DNA of 6,075 bases from Nitrospiraceae bacterium (GTDB lineage: Bacteria; Nitrospirota; UBA9217), in contig DMKB01000177.1 of the NCBI GenBank assembly GCA_003454665.1, forward strand, positions 1-6,075, given 5' to 3'. Below the pieces are notes generated by a model. It did no database searches and was not told the DNA's origin. It saw only the letters and a program-made list of their open reading frames with translations. The translations under genes and the position numbers were made by a program. Positions 5,441-6,075 of the stretch are shown one piece after another. How positions within the stretch are numbered: the stretch's first letter is position 1; each line of letters begins with the position of its first letter.

Positions 5441-5483
5441 TACCGACAAGTAATTGGTAAAAAGACCTCGTGATCGGTAGCGG

Positions 5484-5578
5484 CCCACCCATTCATCGGC
5501 CGCCGGTGGGAATCCCCCAGGAGTCACGCCCCGGCGTGACATCCCGTCCCGCTCAAGCGGGAACGCGGGGCCAGGGGG
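5484..5578. repeat. Cluster of GC-rich hairpins
   Basis: Four inverted repeats lie in the gap between two converging genes. CCCACC/GGTGGG pairs 5484-5489 with 5505-5510. GTCACGCC/GGCGTGAC (5523-5530 and 5533-5540) is a perfect 8-bp palindrome with a 2-base centre. TCCCGCT/AGCGGGA (5547-5553 and 5556-5562) is a perfect 7-bp palindrome. CCCCC/GGGGG (5514-5518 and 5574-5578) encloses the last two, so the segment 5514-5578 can fold as a two-armed cruciform. No T-run follows closely on either strand. It resembles a compound REP-like (BIME-type) intergenic element and may block read-through between the convergent genes. The rest of 5441-5616 shows nothing else. Confidence 0.55.
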
Positions 5579-5616
5579 CTCTCCCATCCTCCACCCGTAC
5601 TGCCTTGCAGCAATGA

Positions 5617-6075
5617 TCACGGACTCATCATCACTGCGCAATCATCATCAGCGGCAAGGGAGATGATCGCGTTGACAACCGTATCGCCGAAGGACGGCGT
5701 GGGTGACATGGTCTCCTCGTAGGTTCTGCCGATGGGCGAGCCGTTCCATTCCTGGGACGGGACGGCATAGCCGAGGGTGTTGTGCGTCTGCCCGAGGAAC
5801 ATCTTCTGCGGCGCGACGAAGGCGGGCTTGATAGCCATTCCGCCGCTCGTGAGCACTTCAGCAGGCGCGACTGCCACCTGGAGCTGGCACGCATCGGCCG
5901 GGCCGAAGCGCAGGTAGGCCACGTCCGTGGCAATGCAGGGATTGCCGATGTAGCCGCCTTCCGGGCAGAGATAGATGATATCGTAATCCAGCCACCCGAA
6001 GGCCAATGCGGCCAGGAAAACGGCATTCGTGATCGGAATTCTCTTATTGGCGACTGCATAGACCAGCGGCGGCGT
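5617..6075 (-). CDS. Unrecognised protein, C-terminal part (partial at right edge)
   Basis: The frame is open from the right edge to a TGA at 5617-5619, giving 152 visible residues; the start lies outside the window. A TTG-initiated start at 6006 is possible but has no ribosome site, and the reading continues upstream without a stop. Near the visible N-terminus a hydrophobic run (ITNAVFLAALAFGWLDY, about residues 15-31 counted from the edge) could be a membrane segment or part of a core. What follows is rich in Gly, Ala, Pro and Val, with cysteines in YLCPEGG, NPCIAT, DACQLQ and DDDCAVMM. These could form disulfides in an exported protein, but this is inference. I recognise no family. This frame is preferred over the overlapping one at 5631-6059, whose Ser/Arg/Pro-rich product is a typical shadow. 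It converges with the small membrane protein gene across the hairpin cluster. Confidence 0.65.
   Translation of the reverse strand, partial: TPPLVYAVANKRIPITNAVFLAALAFGWLDYDIIYLCPEGGYIGNPCIATDVAYLRFGPADACQLQVAVAPAEVLTSGGMAIKPAFVAPQKMFLGQTHNTLGYAVPSQEWNGSPIGRTYEETMSPTPSFGDTVVNAIISLAADDDCAVMMSP

Noticed and set aside
5411..5641. Minus-strand open frame through the hairpin cluster
   Set aside because: It translates palindromic repeat DNA, overlaps both neighbouring genes and has a low-complexity product.
5631..6059. Minus-strand open frame overlapping the partial gene at the right edge
   Set aside because: Its product is extremely rich in Ser, Arg and Pro, typical of an out-of-frame reading of GC-rich coding DNA.

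Overview
The window looks like accessory chromosomal DNA of a Gram-negative, probably anaerobic bacterium. Desulfobacterota (Deltaproteobacteria) or Nitrospirota is my best guess, from the types of protein encoded and the style of the intergenic repeats. This is an impression, not a proven assignment. No rRNA, tRNA, CRISPR array, complete insertion sequence or phage gene was seen.

Layout, left to right. (1) 2-655 (+): C-terminal half of an MFS transporter that enters from the left. (2) 656-955: a repeat-rich gap with a quasi-palindromic repeat carrying a nested palindrome, a strong intrinsic terminator and a degenerate 7-bp periodic repeat. (3) 956-1459 (-): a small protein resembling the L-2-amino-thiazoline-4-carboxylate (ATC) hydrolase family. 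A palindrome and a CACGAAG repeat lie upstream. (4) 1699-3442 (+): a LysR-type regulator followed 7 bp later by an aldo/keto reductase, presumably one transcript. (5) 3452-4090 (+): a type II toxin-antitoxin module with an extended -10 promoter, a candidate operator, an intact antitoxin and a ParE/RelE toxin split by a frameshift. (6) 4210-5440 (+): a REP-like hairpin, an AT-richer gene for an exported protein of unknown function, and a 63-residue two-helix membrane protein. (7) 5484-5578: a cluster of GC-rich hairpins. (8) 5617 to the right edge (-): the C-terminal part of an unrecognised protein.

Only two pairs of genes appear functionally coupled: LysR regulator with aldo/keto reductase, and antitoxin with broken toxin. 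The exported protein and small membrane protein are neighbours on one strand, but a hairpin separates them and nothing shows joint function.

I found no convincing new multi-gene system. The most useful points are the frameshifted toxin beside an intact antitoxin and control region, the Asp-to-Glu change in the reductase active site, the layered intergenic repeats, and the two unrecognised proteins at the right.
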